Origin: Temnothorax longispinosus
Taxonomy: Eukaryota > Arthropoda > Insecta > Hymenoptera > Formicidae
Reading direction: 5' to 3'
NCBI RefSeq assembly: GCF_030848805.1
Contig: NC_092368.1
Span: forward strand, 19,719,875-19,783,874
DNA length: 64,000 nucleotides
Position 1 is the stretch's first letter, and each line of letters opens with the position of its first letter. A program made the position numbers and the translations under genes. The notes beneath the pieces were generated by a model. It searched no databases. It was not told where the DNA came from and worked only from the letters and a program-made list of their open reading frames with translations. Shown in pieces: positions 31,021-40,779 of this stretch.

Positions 31021-32622
31021 ATTTCCATTGCAATTCTGCTGTAAAACTACACGAAAAGTCGTGCATTAACTTTCGGGCAGATCATGCGTTTTCTATTTCC
31101 AACTTTGACTATTTTTCTGTTGGCAGAAACTTGCGCTCGTCGTAGTGCAACAGAATTGTGGAAGATATGTGTATGCATTTACATATAGCAGAATAGTGCA
31201 AGAAATGCGGCAGATGCTTGCGCAAATCGCAGTGCAACATAATCGCACCAGATTTGTAGCAGCGCCTACTGCTACCCATACAGCACAAAATATTTTTAAA
31301 ATATTTTTTAGGAAAATTAAAATAATTTACAAAAATATTTTTTATATTTATAGCACCGCAGTGGTGTTGGGTAAGCCTTACGTTGCATTGCTGGCGAAGA
31401 TATTGTCGCGAATGTCGTGATTTTGCTTCGCCGGAGGCCTGCTTATATTAGATCCCAACTGAAATTTACTTACGAGTTAGTTTTACCATTATGCGCCGCC
31501 TAGCGGCATCGTTGCAAACTAGCACATACAGCAGAATTCAACAAGAATTACGACAAATGCTTGCGTAAGAAGTAGAGCAGCAGAAATACAAATGATTTTG
31601 GCAGAATATATACCGTACATCTGATTTATCAATCAAACATTTTTCGAAATTCGTAACGCCGAAATGGACCGTATAGGCGTATAGTCTACATCTTACAGCA
31701 CGAAGCTATAACAGTTTCACAATCTCCAGTTAACCTACAGTAATTATTTCTATAAATATTTATAACATAAATTAAAAACAACTTTAATAATATTGATGAT
31801 AATTATTTATACTTTATTTTAAAATATTTATTATAATCTTTTAGATACTTTTATTTTCCGGACATTATAATATTTACAAAATATTCAACGTATATATTTT
31901 CAAAATATTTAAATCTTTTTTTTTATATTTTATAAATATTTTATAAATATTTTGTGCTGTCTGGGAGTTTAGCGCGCTCGGCTGTTCTTTTTCTGACGGG
32001 CAGATGCTTGCACGCTTTTTTCACATTTCTGTCACTCGGATCTGTATGGCAAAAACAATTTAAGCGACATTATACACTTGTGAAATTTTGCTGCAAATAT
32101 GTTTGAAGAGTCTAGCACACTCGACTGCTCTTTTTCTCACGGGCAGATGCTTGCACGTTCTTTTCGCGTTTCTGCCGGTCGGATCTGTACGGCAAAAACA
32201 ACAAAATTTAAGCGACATACACTTGTGAAATTTTGCTGCAAATATGTTTCAAGCGTCTAGCACACTCGACTGCTCTTTTTCTCACGGGCATATGCTTGCA
32301 CGTTCTTTTCACGTTTCTGCCGGTCGGATCTGTACTCAAAACTCTGCTGCAAAAAGCAGTCGAGTGTGCGTGAAGAGTCTAACGCGATTTGCTGTTATTT
32401 TTCTGTTGGGCAGATACTTCCATATTGTTTTCACATTTCTGCTGCATGTTTACTTTTAACAAATAGTATAAAATTTCACAGTAGCTTCTTACATCAGACT
32501 ACTGCAATAGTACAGTAAGTACTCGTTAAACACAGATATTATGCACTACTGTCGCAATTTTTGACTGTTTTCTTGCGCACTTCTTCGGGACGTATCTGAA
32601 CTATCAGACTGTGTTACCAGGG
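31021..32622. mobile_element. 1.6-kb TA-flanked element with CCCTGGTAACA ends
   Basis: Perfect 11-bp ends CCCTGGTAACA / TGTTACCAGGG are flanked by TA (31019-31020, 32623-32624). The interior holds a nested MITE (31273-31966) and three tandem copies of a 143-145-bp unit (about 31960-32345) with ACGGGCAGATGCTTGCACG. Many GCAGAA/TTCTGC words recur. It is non-coding and likely non-autonomous. Confidence 0.75.
31273..31966. mobile_element. Nested MITE with CCCAKACAGCACAAAATATTT ends
   Basis: The left CCCATACAGCACAAAATATT and the reverse complement of the right end (CCCAGACAGCACAAAATATT) are inverted repeats, and ATATTTTAAAATA words continue inward on both sides. A third end of the same family lies at 62112. 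Confidence 0.75.
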
Positions 32623-32624
32623 TA

Positions 32625-32805
32625 CAGGTGTGCTCATATTCGAGACGAATTTCGTACGGTTCTGCGCAGATGCCAGATGCAGCCATTTTTTTAAATAAAT
32701 AAGACACTTTGACATAACACCGAATTCAACTGTCGCGGAAAGATGGAGGTATCTGACATCAACTTCTCATTTGTTGTTAGAAATATATGCGCATGAGGAC
32801 ACCTG
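32625..32805. mobile_element. TA-flanked MITE abutting the previous element
   Basis: Ends CAGGTGTGCTCAT and ATGAGGACACCTG with TA on both sides; the left TA is shared with the element ending at 32622. Confidence 0.75.
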
Positions 32806-33427
32806 TATTCTTCCACCATGATTAGGCTCATGTTTTGCTAGCAAGATCTGTCGATATAAACATTATAGCAAATTGGCCGCAAAACCGAGTAAGTTCCTGC
32901 ACAATGCGATTGACCGTTTAAAAGTATTTAAAGGTAGTTGTCACGTAAAATAAATTTCTTAAGAATGTTTTAAAATTTTAGCTGTCTATGTGTTAATTTA
33001 AACATTTAATCAAGAGACACGGTAGTGTCTCGCGCCAAGTACGCGCGAAGCGAGACGCACCGTGACTTTTTTACGCGAACGCATGAGTTTCGAGTATCCG
33101 AGATTTTGAGATCTCAATAACGAGTGAACGGATCAATTTCTAAGTAGGTTCGATCGATAGGTTGGGGTTTGATTTATAAATAAGAGTCTTTTTTTTCCGT
33201 TACGTGCCTTATGAGCGAAGATATTGCGATGCAAAGTCCAAATGTGGAAAATTTTTTTTTAAGAAACGTCCACGTCGGACAAAAATGGCGGCTGATGTGT
33301 CACTTTCCCATTTTTGACACGAGATTGCACTCGTGCACTGTCGCAGTGCGTGACAGTTTTTTACAACCTATAGAAAAGGATAAGTGTAAGTGTGTGATAG
33401 TCGTGACCGTTGCCGCTTCGTGACAGA
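32806..33427. repeat. Dispersed repeat, second copy
   Basis: 33010-33265 matches 25478-25745 (CAAGAGACACGGTAGTGTCT). The remainder has no recognisable gene. Confidence 0.7.
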
Positions 33428-33887
33428 TAGTGAAATATATATAAGTATTGACCGTAGAGAGCTGATGCCGAGAGATCTTTAAGAAGGAAGGTGTATCTAC
33501 AAAATCGTACAAACACGTACGTATATGCTGCCTTGTAAAAGTTGTCAAACTGTATGTTTACGCGAGCGTTACTTCTGTAGTAACTTACGATAATTCATTC
33601 GTTTACGCGGAGTAAATTATCGTAAGTTACTACAAAATCCCGTTTACGCGAAGGAAAATTCTGTTTACGCGAAGGAATTATCGTTAAGTTTACTACGCTC
33701 GCGTAAACATAGTAAGTGAAATATATAAAGTATTAACCACAGAGAGCTGATGTCGAGGAGATCTTTAAAAGAAGGAAGGTATATCCAAAATTGCACACGT
33801 ACGTATACATGCTGTCTTGTAAAAGTTGTCGAACTATATGTTTATGCGAGTGAGTACATCTGTAGTAACTTACAGTAATTCATATTA
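33428..33887. repeat. Duplicated segment around a TTTACGCG foldback; left half of a MITE split by the LINE
   Basis: 33428-33553 and 33719-33845 are diverged direct copies (AGAGAGCTGATGYCGAG, AGAAGGAAGGT, CTTGTAAAAGTTGTC). Between them 33556-33718 is a foldback with GTTTACGCGAGCG ends. 33839-33887 (TTTATGCGAGTGAGTACATC) matches the inverse of 40013-40062, which suggests that the LINE inserted into another copy of this foldback. Confidence 0.65.
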
Positions 33888-34158
33888 AGATACGTCGTCG
33901 TCTCTCAATCAGAGAAACGTAACCTTCACTACTTTCAACGGTGGCTCTGAGTTCGGCTCGGACCGTCGTGTGAGTCGGACGTGAGTTGCGTGCGCGCTCT
34001 GCCGCTTTATACCGGGCTTTTCAGTATTGAGACTGTGACCGATAGCTTTTTTCTGGGAGGGTGATACGGTTGTCCCTCAAGGGGATACTTATATTTTTGT
34101 TACAGCTTGTCGCTCCCCTCTCGGAGGGGGAGCATTTAATCCATTAATTAGGATTTAG

Positions 34159-34635
34159 ATGGATCCTGTAGGACGGGACACGACACGTCCACATGATGAC
34201 TCCAACGCTTCAGTCAATGGTTCGCGTGGAACTCATAAGAAGTTGAAAACCTGTTACACTGAGCAAGAATTTGATGAAATTACCAACGAGCTCATCACGG
34301 CAAAGAATACGGAGGATAAGAAGACGACAAGAAGTCAAGGACAATCCGTAGCAAAGAGACAGCGGGACGAAGACCTGAATAAGAGTTGCAATCTCCCCCC
34401 TGTTTTGGAAGTGATGAATATAGAAGTGGAGGCTGGTCTCCAGAATCAGTCCGTACAGGATCGGGGCCACGATTTTTTAATAAACCAAGTGACCCCGTCC
34501 GTTGGGGATGGCAGAAACAAGGACGATACAAGTGCCCTTCCGCCGCCTCATGAGGATCACGTGAACAGTAGTGTTGGCATGTGTGATACGAATGTAAATA
34601 TTTTGCCTGATCTTCTCGACAAGAAGCCTATGTAG
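34159..34635 (+). CDS. LINE ORF1, N-terminal part
   Basis: 158 codons, hydrophilic and charged, with no domain that I recognise (RDTTRPHDDSNASVNGSRG; LKTCYTEQEFDEITNEL). It ends at a TAG, and the rest of ORF1 continues in another frame from exactly this point (GTG at 34635). The two parts were probably one ORF1 before a frameshift, as Gag-like ORF1 proteins of this group are about 500-650 residues. The upstream 5' UTR includes a run of CCCCTCTCGGAGGGG. Confidence 0.7.
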   Translation: MDPVGRDTTRPHDDSNASVNGSRGTHKKLKTCYTEQEFDEITNELITAKNTEDKKTTRSQGQSVAKRQRDEDLNKSCNLPPVLEVMNIEVEAGLQNQSVQDRGHDFLINQVTPSVGDGRNKDDTSALPPPHEDHVNSSVGMCDTNVNILPDLLDKKPM

Positions 34636-36116
34636 TGAACGGCTCTGCTTTAGTTAAATGGGACTTTAGAAATCCAATACATGACGCGCATCGTTTTGCA
34701 AGATTTGATGATGACTTCTTAAGTAATGCTAAAATTACTCTTCGATTGCCTCTCGACCAGGCGTCCACGAGAAAAGGTATGAATGAAATAAAAATCTGGT
34801 CAATTTTGGTGGACCTCCGTATTTTTCCAACATCGGTCGTTATGCTTAACCACTTCTCGGCGGAGGCTACATTTAAGGGTTATGTCGATGCCAATCGGGC
34901 ATTGGATATCATTAATAAACTGAGTGTTCCTGTCAAACTAAAAGCTTTATTAGAACAACGATCAGTGACTTGTAAAGGTGTTATTACAGACTGGCCTTCG
35001 TCGATTACCGACCTTTGGATGGTAATACAGAACAAAGCAAACATCCTTAAACTAGAACGTATGTACCGACGAAGGTGTGACCCTACGACTAAGAAATCTT
35101 CTTTGCTGGCTACAGACAACATTGTTATTACGTACAAGGATAATAAAGTTCATGATCTTAAGATATTTTCTAATGGTGTGGGATTAAAGGTAAGACCATA
35201 TATACCTCAAACTAAACAATGTTACAATTGTTTTAGATTTGGACACACAAAGATCGCGTGTAAAAGCGAGACCCGTTGTATCGTTTGCGGGGAAAAATCT
35301 CATGGCCAATGTGATAGACCCACGCGTTGTTACAATTGTGGAGGCTCCCACAAGTCTACTTTTAGAAGCTGCCCTGCCTATGAAAAAAATAAAAATATTA
35401 ATGTTTTGATGGCTTTTAAAAACATTTCGTTTCACAGCGCACGACGGATAGTGGAGGGGGATAAGATAGCTCCTCCCAGGGCGTATGACAGATTTTTGAA
35501 CCCAGACGCTTGGCCGTCTTTGCCGGCTCCCCCCGGGGACAGATCTCATAGAGAGGTGGATAATGAGGAGCGTAGCGGGCGGCAGGTGCCTGCGCTGCTG
35601 AGGACCCGTACTGAGGATGCTCACAATCCTCCCCTGCGTAGAGACAGGAGATCTAGGGACACACATGTGCCTTATGCCAATGTGGTCAGGGAACACTACA
35701 AACAATTTGACTCACGAGCAGGGGATATCTCCAAAGAAAGGAGAGGTATTGCCCTGACAGCATCTCGAAATGCGGCCGCTTGGTCGGATGTCATCCGGGA
35801 GGACGCGGATGCGGTGCGAGGAGTCCCTCGCTTGCAGGATCGCTACATCAGAGACGCATTAGATAATGTTTTGCAAATATTACATAGAACCCCAGAAGTT
35901 AGAGAATTTTTAATGGAAGCATTGATGAGAGTTACAGTGACCCTCGCCGATATGGATGGCCTTCTCGGGGTCATGGTGGCCTTGGAGGTCATGAAGTGGA
36001 GGGATCGGCTACGAGAGCACGATGGGATAGTGAAGAGAGATTTTAGCCTCCCCTCTGTTTATACAATTCAACCTTCTATTATGGAACTGCCGTGGATATC
36101 AGACCAGCAAAGATGA
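34635..36116 (+). CDS. LINE ORF1, main Gag-like part
   Basis: The reading without ATG opens at the GTG overlapping the previous stop. The conserved middle (IWSILVDLRIFPTSVVMLNHFSAEATFKGY) precedes three CCHC zinc knuckles: CYNCFRFGHTKIAC, CIVCGEKSHGQC and CYNCGGSHKSTFRSC at roughly residues 196-255. A basic, proline-rich tail follows. Such proteins bind element RNA and form ribonucleoprotein particles. Its end overlaps the start of the ORF2 reading in another frame by roughly 80 bases. Confidence 0.85.
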   Translation: MNGSALVKWDFRNPIHDAHRFARFDDDFLSNAKITLRLPLDQASTRKGMNEIKIWSILVDLRIFPTSVVMLNHFSAEATFKGYVDANRALDIINKLSVPVKLKALLEQRSVTCKGVITDWPSSITDLWMVIQNKANILKLERMYRRRCDPTTKKSSLLATDNIVITYKDNKVHDLKIFSNGVGLKVRPYIPQTKQCYNCFRFGHTKIACKSETRCIVCGEKSHGQCDRPTRCYNCGGSHKSTFRSCPAYEKNKNINVLMAFKNISFHSARRIVEGDKIAPPRAYDRFLNPDAWPSLPAPPGDRSHREVDNEERSGRQVPALLRTRTEDAHNPPLRRDRRSRDTHVPYANVVREHYKQFDSRAGDISKERRGIALTASRNAAAWSDVIREDADAVRGVPRLQDRYIRDALDNVLQILHRTPEVREFLMEALMRVTVTLADMDGLLGVMVALEVMKWRDRLREHDGIVKRDFSLPSVYTIQPSIMELPWISDQQR

Positions 36117-39100
36117 GCTCTCCAAACGCGTCACGGACTTTGATATTGTGGTGTTGACTGAGACAAGATGTACTGGGAAAAAGTTAGTCTATTTCTCCGG
36201 ATTTAAGACGGTGCATAGCGCAAACCCGCTTGGCAGTGGTGGTGTCTCGATTTCTGTCCGTAATCATGTTCATTTTGACGTTACCACTATGACTAACATT
36301 CCTGCAGGTTATGATGCGGTGGGTATCAAGACAAAGAACTTACATAAAAACGTAAATGTGCTGGCCATATACAGACACCCCCGTGGTGCCATCACGAGAC
36401 GGGACCTTAATTCGTTAGTTAATAGTATTGGTGATAGATCTATTGACTCTGTCATTCTAGGTGATTTTAACGCCCATAACGTCGCGTGGAATTGCCATTC
36501 TACCACGGACAATGGTGATATGTTGTGCGAGACCATGACGGATGAGGACCTTTTCTGCATAAACACAGACACTATGTCTCGTGTTGGTGCGCGTGGACAG
36601 CGGGACTCTAACATAGATTTGATGTTTGGTACGAGGGACATCATCGATCGTGTCACGTGCCGACAAATGGAGGAAACTTGGGACAGTGACCACTATCCTC
36701 TCTCTTTTAGCTTTGATATTTCTATACAGACTTACAGAAAACTCACCAATAGAATTTCATCTAAAAGAACTGTCTGGTCCGAATACGGTGATTTGGCTGA
36801 GAAGGAGATCACGGCCTTTCTCTTACCGAACATTGAGCTGTTTGAGAGTGATTTTGAGGATTATTATCGTCAATTTATTGATATTCTCAAGAGATCGGTC
36901 GCCACCACCTCCGGCAGACGTAGAATTTCGCCTGATCTAGGACGAGAAGGAGATCCAGATAAAGTTAAAAGATCCCATAAATGGTGGGACGCGGAGTGTG
37001 AGTCTGTGATTCGCAATAGAAAGGAAGCGTTCGCCGAATTTAGAAGAACCAAGACTCTCCAGGCGTGGGTTGAATACAAGAAGATGGGAGCTCTAGCCAA
37101 ACGAACTATTAGAAGTAAGAAGAGAGAGAGCTTTGAAAATTTCTGTAAGGATATTAATAGATTTACGAGTCTGGGGTATGTGTGGAACACCATGCGCATT
37201 TTGAAGAACGCCGGAAAAAATATTCAATGGAATTCATGGTCTACTAAGAGCAGAGAAGACGAAATTAGAAGATCAATTGACGCCTTGGCTCCTCCATTTG
37301 TTGGTGCGGAGCCGATTACGATCTCTGCTGATGACTGTGCAGATGAAGAATTGGAGGCCCCGTTTCTCCGTTCGGAGTTGGACAGAGCGATCAATATGGT
37401 TAGGAGGGACTCTGCTCCGGGCCTCGATGGAATGGAGTATAGGATGATTAGTACCCTGTCGGACTCCGGAAGAGTTTGTCTTCTTAAGATCTTCAATATA
37501 GTTTGGAAGACGGGAAATTTGCCGTCAGACTGGCAAGACTATCAGGTTATTTTTATTGATAAGGTCGGGAAGGAGAAGGTTCGTCCTATTTCATTGTCTT
37601 CGTGTATCGGGAAACTCATGGAACGCATGATAAATGAAAGATTGATCTGGTGGGCAGAAAGGGAGGATAAATTCAGCTCATCGCAGAGTGGCTTCAGAAG
37701 AGGCAAGTCATGTGCTGATAATTTGGCTAGAATTGTTACTGACATCAAATCGTCCCTGTGTGCGGGGGAATATACTTTGGCGGCCTTTCTCGATGTGTCG
37801 TCTGCTTACAACTGCGTGAACTACCGCATTATGCTGGAGGAACTTATAGCGCTTGATTGCCCCACTGGCATAGTCAGATTCATTGGTAATTGGCTATATC
37901 GTAGACGTGTACGCTTCATAATTAATTCCCAGGAATTTGTGGATCGACTGGTCTTTACGGGGCTCCCGCAGGGCGCTGTTCTGAGCCCGGCATTATATTC
38001 TCTCTACACCCGGGGACTATGCGCCAACCTCCCCGAAGGCGTTGAAGCCGTTGAGTTTGCTGATGACGTGGGTCTGTATGTCTTTGGACCGAATCGCAGA
38101 CGGAATAGACTGCTCCTTCAGCAGGCTGTCAATATTATAACTGAGAGACTTACGCGAATTGGTCTTGATCTCTCTCCGAGGAAGACGGTGCTTGTGGAGT
38201 TTTCCAGGAGTGGATATGTTGATAGGGAACTATTCATTCGCGTCGGTGACTGTAATGTCCACAACAGTAACGGGGCGAAGTTTTTGGGCATCTGGCTCGA
38301 CAATGGGCTCAGGTTCACTCGGCAGGTCCAGGAGGTTAGATCCAAGGTGTCAAGGGCAAACTCTTTGATTAGATACTTATATTGTGTGTCTAAAGGAATG
38401 GAAGTTAACACGGCTTTAATGTTATACAAGAGTCTTGTCAGGTCTGTAACCGATTATGGCATTTTTGTTTATTTTCCTAGAGATGCTGCTACTCAGTTGA
38501 AGCTGGAGAGAGCTCAGTATCTCGGTATTCGCACTGCTCTCGGCTACAGAAATAGCACTCCAAACAACGTATTAATAGCTGAGGCTAAGGTAAGACTACT
38601 TAGAGATCGTGCATTTATGCTTGGTTGCAATTTTGTTAATAAAATCAGGGCGTACAATCACAATGGGTTGTGCAATAAGTTCCAGCGTCTAGCTGATTGT
38701 GAAAACTATGCACGGTTTATTCAGCCTATGTATAAATTCTCCCTGCTTACTGAAATTTGGAAAAGGACACAATCATTTAGCACGGGAATCGGAGCTGCAA
38801 GAAAGTTTGAGACATTCACTGGATCATTCGGCGCCCACACTTTTATTCCGACTGTGGATTTTAATATTGGTGTTACCAGAAAGCACTGTACATTCCCTGA
38901 TAGCCAACTTATTCAGGATATCGTCGGTACGTACGACCTGGGGCCCTCCCCAGAGATCATATATACTGATGGTTCTTATGACGAGTCTAAACGCTCTACT
39001 GGCGCTAGTATGGTCATTTGTGATGAGGAATTTGCTTATAAAATGAGTTTGTCATACCTATGCACGTCATATACCGCGGAGGCGTTTGCTGTGAAATCGG

Positions 39101-39843
39101 CTCTTCAATTGATGCTTATCCAGAGGCATACTAGAGGACATGATATTATTATTTTGACGGACTGTAAATCAGTTTTGGAGTCAATTCATAACAATCAGTT
39201 GAATGTTCATAAGAATCGGTATATCACGGAGGCCAGAATGTTGGTTTATGATCTTGAGAGGCTGTATGGGAGGAGAGTGGTGTTGGTTTGGATTCCCGCT
39301 CATGTGGGGATCGTTGGCAATGAGTTGGCGGACTGCCTGGCCAAGGAGGCCGCTGAAGAGGAGGCTGATCCCTCCATTGAAATACCGCTGGGGGATTTCA
39401 TGAAATGCATTCGAGAGGAGACTTGGGATGCGACACAACGATCGATAATTCAGGATTCTGTGCACAAGGGCTTCTTTTATTTTCGAAACTTCTACGATCG
39501 TGGCGCTGTTAAACCTTGGTTCTGGGGCATCAACTTCGAAAGATATTTTGTGACTTTTATGAACAGGATTAGGGCGAATCATTATAATCTTGGTGCTTCT
39601 TTAAAGAGGAAGGGTTATACGGATTGTGAGAGGTGTGAGTGTGGTTACGAGAGAGAGGACTTGAGACATGTTTTACTACAGTGCCATAAGTATGATGATT
39701 TGAGAGTGGCATTGGACTTGGAACTCAGAGCGGAGGATTTCTACGAGGAAATAGACATTTTTCAACTGATTAGATCGAAGAGACTCGATATTTTGTATAT
39801 AATTTTTAAGTCTTTTTTCAGAAAGATTGATAAAGTCATTTAG
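36064..39843 (+). CDS. LINE ORF2: endonuclease, reverse transcriptase, RNase H
   Basis: The reading opens upstream of the first in-frame ATG (36148): LLLWNCRGYQTSKDEL and VVLTETR are the start of the endonuclease and overlap ORF1. Counting from 36148, endonuclease motifs GDFNAHN (about 104) and DSDHYPL (about 178) follow. Reverse transcriptase has LDVSSAYNCV (about 548), TGLPQGAVLSPALY and EFADDVGLY (about 636). RNase H has YTDGSYD (about 938), TAEAFAVKSAL, LTDCKSVL and WIPAHVGIVGNELAD (about 1047). A CERCECGYEREDLRHVLLQC motif ends the protein. No stop interrupts more than 1230 codons, so the enzyme part may still be active; the lack of an ATG at its head suggests translation by re-initiation or frameshift from ORF1. 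Confidence 0.93.
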   Translation, partial: QFNLLLWNCRGYQTSKDELSKRVTDFDIVVLTETRCTGKKLVYFSGFKTVHSANPLGSGGVSISVRNHVHFDVTTMTNIPAGYDAVGIKTKNLHKNVNVLAIYRHPRGAITRRDLNSLVNSIGDRSIDSVILGDFNAHNVAWNCHSTTDNGDMLCETMTDEDLFCINTDTMSRVGARGQRDSNIDLMFGTRDIIDRVTCRQMEETWDSDHYPLSFSFDISIQTYRKLTNRISSKRTVWSEYGDLAEKEITAFLLPNIELFESDFEDYYRQFIDILKRSVATTSGRRRISPDLGREGDPDKVKRSHKWWDAECESVIRNRKEAFAEFRRTKTLQAWVEYKKMGALAKRTIRSKKRESFENFCKDINRFTSLGYVWNTMRILKNAGKNIQWNSWSTKSREDEIRRSIDALAPPFVGAEPITISADDCADEELEAPFLRSELDRAINMVRRDSAPGLDGMEYRMISTLSDSGRVCLLKIFNIVWKTGNLPSDWQDYQVIFIDKVGKEKVRPISLSSCIGKLMERMINERLIWWAEREDKFSSSQSGFRRGKSCADNLARIVTDIKSSLCAGEYTLAAFLDVSSAYNCVNYRIMLEELIALDCPTGIVRFIGNWLYRRRVRFIINSQEFVDRLVFTGLPQGAVLSPALYSLYTRGLCANLPEGVEAVEFADDVGLYVFGPNRRRNRLLLQQAVNIITERLTRIGLDLSPRKTVLVEFSRSGYVDRELFIRVGDCNVHNSNGAKFLGIWLDNGLRFTRQVQEVRSKVSRANSLIRYLYCVSKGMEVNTALMLYKSLVRSVTDYGIFVYFPRDAATQLKLERAQYLGIRTALGYRNSTPNNVLIAEAKVRLLRDRAFMLGCNFVNKIRAYNHNGLCNKFQRLADCENYARFIQPMYKFSLLTEIWKRTQSFSTGIGAARKFETFTGSFGAHTFIPTVDFNIGVTRKHCTFPDSQLIQDIVGTYDLGPSPEIIYTDGSYDESKRSTGASMVICDEEFAYKMSLSYLCTSYTAEAFAVKSALQLMLIQRHTRGHDIIILTDCKSVLESIHNNQLNVHKNRYITEARMLVYDLERLYGRRVVLVWIPAHVGIVGNELADCLAKEAAEEEADPSIEIPLGDFMKCIREETWDATQRSIIQDSVHKGFFYFRNFYDRGAVKPWFWGINFERYFVTFMNRIRANHYNLGASLKRKGYTDCERCECGYEREDLRHVLLQCHKYDDLRVALDLELRAEDFYEEIDIFQLIRSKRLDILYIIFKSFFRKIDKVI

Positions 39844-39967
39844 ATAAAGGATCGATTCATTTCAAGGATTAATGATTGTGTGCCAATTACTGTAGTGTAT
39901 AAGGCACCTAACCTCCTCACCCGAGGAACTGGAAAAAACCCCCAACGGTGGCTCTTGATTTCCGATC

Positions 39968-40094
39968 ATAATAGTTACTATAAAATCTCCCGTTTACGCG
40001 AAGGAATTATCGATCGTATCGTAAGTTACTACAGAAGTAACGTTTGCGTAAATAGGTTATAAAAATAACACGATGTTATATATGCGGTTTGCCG

Positions 40095-40142
<48 letters not shown>
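39968..40142. repeat. Right half of the split foldback, then (TA)n
   Basis: GTTTACGCGAAGGAATTATC and AAGTTACTACAGAAGTAACG at 39991-40055 are inverse to the sequence left of the LINE. 40099-40139 is (TA)n followed by GTATGTGTGTGTG. Confidence 0.65.
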
Positions 40143-40151
<9 letters not shown>

Positions 40152-40454
40152 ATTTCTGCCTAGTGCTCTGAATGTCATCTAGTCATACATATCAAAAATT
40201 TTCGATGGGCTTCTTCAGAAGATAGCATACGAAGAAAATCCTAATGCATGATGACGATATCACAAAGATGCTAAGGCTAGATGCCACAAAATGTGTATGT
40301 ACCGTTGGTCACGCGGAATGCAAGAGAAAATCCGCCGTTAAATTGAGCGAACATTCACGAATCCTGATACCCACAAGTAATTTCTTACAATCTTCTTATG
40401 ATCCTGATTATCTCATAATTTATATTTTTGTACGTGTATTTTATGCTTTGATAG

Positions 40455-40586
40455 AAGGAACGTGAAAAAGAGCAGGAAAGGGAAAGAGCACTAGCAGCAA
40501 AGCAGGCAGAAAAGAACAAACAGAAGAGACAGATTCAAGCTTTGTCTTTTAATCTGGACGAAGACGAAGATGAAGCTGAGATGTCG
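40455..40586 (+). CDS. Isolated exon resembling FAM50/XAP5
   Basis: A 132-bp open exon lies between TTTGATAG and a GTAAATG donor. It codes KEREKEQERERALAAKQAEK and then KRQIQALSFNLDEDEDEAEMS. The order of a charged KEREK helix, a KRQIQALSF motif and an acidic tail matches the middle of FAM50 (XAP5) nuclear proteins, linked to pre-mRNA splicing. Neighbouring FAM50 exons (the conserved C-terminal PDVDTSFLPD region) are not seen within the window, and minisatellites and transposons lie on both sides. It may be one exon of a gene with long introns or an exon captured by duplication. Confidence 0.55.
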
Positions 40587-40779
40587 GTAAATGTTTACAA
40601 TTAGGGCCCCACCTCCGATGACCTTGACCTTGACATATGTTGTCAAGGTCACCCTCCTGAGTGACCTTCAGAAGGTTTTAGTCGGGGGTCGCTATTCGTT
40701 AAAAAGTTATTAACAAAAAAAATTTGGAAAATATAGCAGCTATTTTGAGTATTGGAAGGCATAAATGACTAATATATAT
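40587..40779. other. No gene seen
   Basis: Holds a GACCTTGACATATGTTGTCA palindrome-like word with AGGTC at 40622-40650. Confidence 0.4.

Larger units (their letters stand above)
33888..39967 (+). mobile_element. Non-LTR retrotransposon with RNase H (I/R1 group), nearly intact
   Basis: Order: GC-rich 5' UTR, ORF1 with CCHC knuckles, ORF2 with apurinic-type endonuclease, reverse transcriptase, RNase H and a C-terminal CCHC-like motif. There is no poly-A tail; the 3' end lies near 39967, where foldback sequence resumes. The ends are estimated from the split foldback. RNase H in ORF2 places it in the I/R1/LOA group rather than Jockey or CR1. Confidence 0.9.
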
